Part shown: piece by piece, positions 63,632 to 64,000 of the stretch | How positions within the stretch are numbered: the stretch's first letter is position 1 | How the letters are laid out: every line of letters begins with the position of its first letter | Assembly (NCBI RefSeq): GCF_000516985.1 | Contig: NW_006917092.1 | Location: forward strand, 1,008,619 to 1,072,618 | DNA length: 64,000 nucleotides | Direction of reading: 5' to 3' | Source: Pestalotiopsis fici W106-1 | Lineage: Eukaryota; Ascomycota; Sordariomycetes; Amphisphaeriales; Sporocadaceae | The notes under the pieces: model-generated | The model's input: the letters and a program-made list of their open reading frames with translations, nothing else | What the model was told of the DNA's origin: nothing | Database searches by the model: none | Position numbers and translations under genes: made by a program

Positions 63632-64000
63632 CTTCAAAAGGTATTGACATTAATGCAGCAGTTCTTTCGCATAGAGGGCTCCAAGGCGCGAGTACTGAAA
63701 GAAAGAAAGAAGACTTTTCCAAGAGCAGTCAGTGTTGGGAAGTTCAACGGATGACAGGTCCTTAGTTACTTGATCACTGTAGGCAGCAATCGATAAGGTA
63801 AATTATGCGCCTAGGCCTAAGCCGAAGTGCTTTTACTGATATCCTCCATGAATCTTGTTTTTCTCGCGCAATTCATTTCAATCACAAGAAGCAGAACCAC
63901 TATTCAAAGCTCTCCAATAACTTGATGTCAATCTGAGCATATAATTTGGGATAGCCTTGCGTGGGAAAATGTCCCCGAAAGTGTGGCGCTCGAAATAAGA
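63632..64000. other. Promoter-side flank at the end of the window
   Basis: Upstream sequence of the sulfotransferase-HAD gene, AT-rich, no open frame of note up to the window end. Confidence 0.5.

Overview
This window is nuclear DNA of a filamentous ascomycete (Pezizomycotina, most like Sordariomycetes/Hypocreales by gene content and feel). The evidence is genes split by 50-80 nt introns with GT..AG ends and CTRAC branch sites, a two-exon eS21 ribosomal gene, and families restricted to or typical of filamentous fungi (scytalone dehydratase, DUF7918, DUF3176, HET domain, Zn2Cys6 regulator, AcuF-type C2H2 protein). Gene models were built by hand by joining exons across splice sites; no tool was run. 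One 100-N assembly gap lies at 61163-61262.

Left part (1-17.4 kb): the tail of an acidic protein, a GPI-anchored cysteine motif protein, a very small three-exon metallothionein (2875-3087), a DUF7918 protein, scytalone dehydratase of DHN-melanin synthesis, a 968-residue Ser/Thr-rich secreted protein, a double Cys4 protein, an ADP-ribose pyrophosphatase and a seven-helix membrane protein.

Centre (19.6-31.5 kb) is the most interesting region and looks like a fungal cell-death/immunity island. A gasdermin-like pore-forming protein (20302-21147, +) lies tail to tail, 76 bp apart, with a multi-exon gene for a DUF7580-like helical region fused to a complete subtilisin domain (21224-24231, -). That is the arrangement of the het-Q1/het-Q2 system of Podospora anserina, in which the protease cleaves the gasdermin. 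Across a 608 bp divergent promoter the protease gene faces a 1437-residue multidomain gene (24840-29494, +): AcuF-type C2H2 fingers, a short P-loop NTPase, a nucleoside-phosphorylase domain, a second short P-loop NTPase and a zinc ribbon whose duplicated copy is frameshifted. Decayed genes lie on both sides (19.6-20.1 and 31.1-31.5 kb).

Right part (32-64 kb): a histidine phosphatase, an MFS transporter and a Zn2Cys6 regulator that face each other tail to tail (the regulator carries a one-base frameshift), a heme-thiolate peroxidase, a broken oxidoreductase, and a housekeeping block (NUDT19-type Nudix, SLX4, eS21, CPD photolyase, OPT transporter). After these come a DUF3176 membrane protein, a repeat-rich patch at the assembly gap, a broken HET-domain gene and a sulfotransferase-like/HAD fusion. 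Large gene-free stretches (3.2-5.6, 17.4-19.6, 39.6-43.7 kb) hold relics or nothing recognisable.
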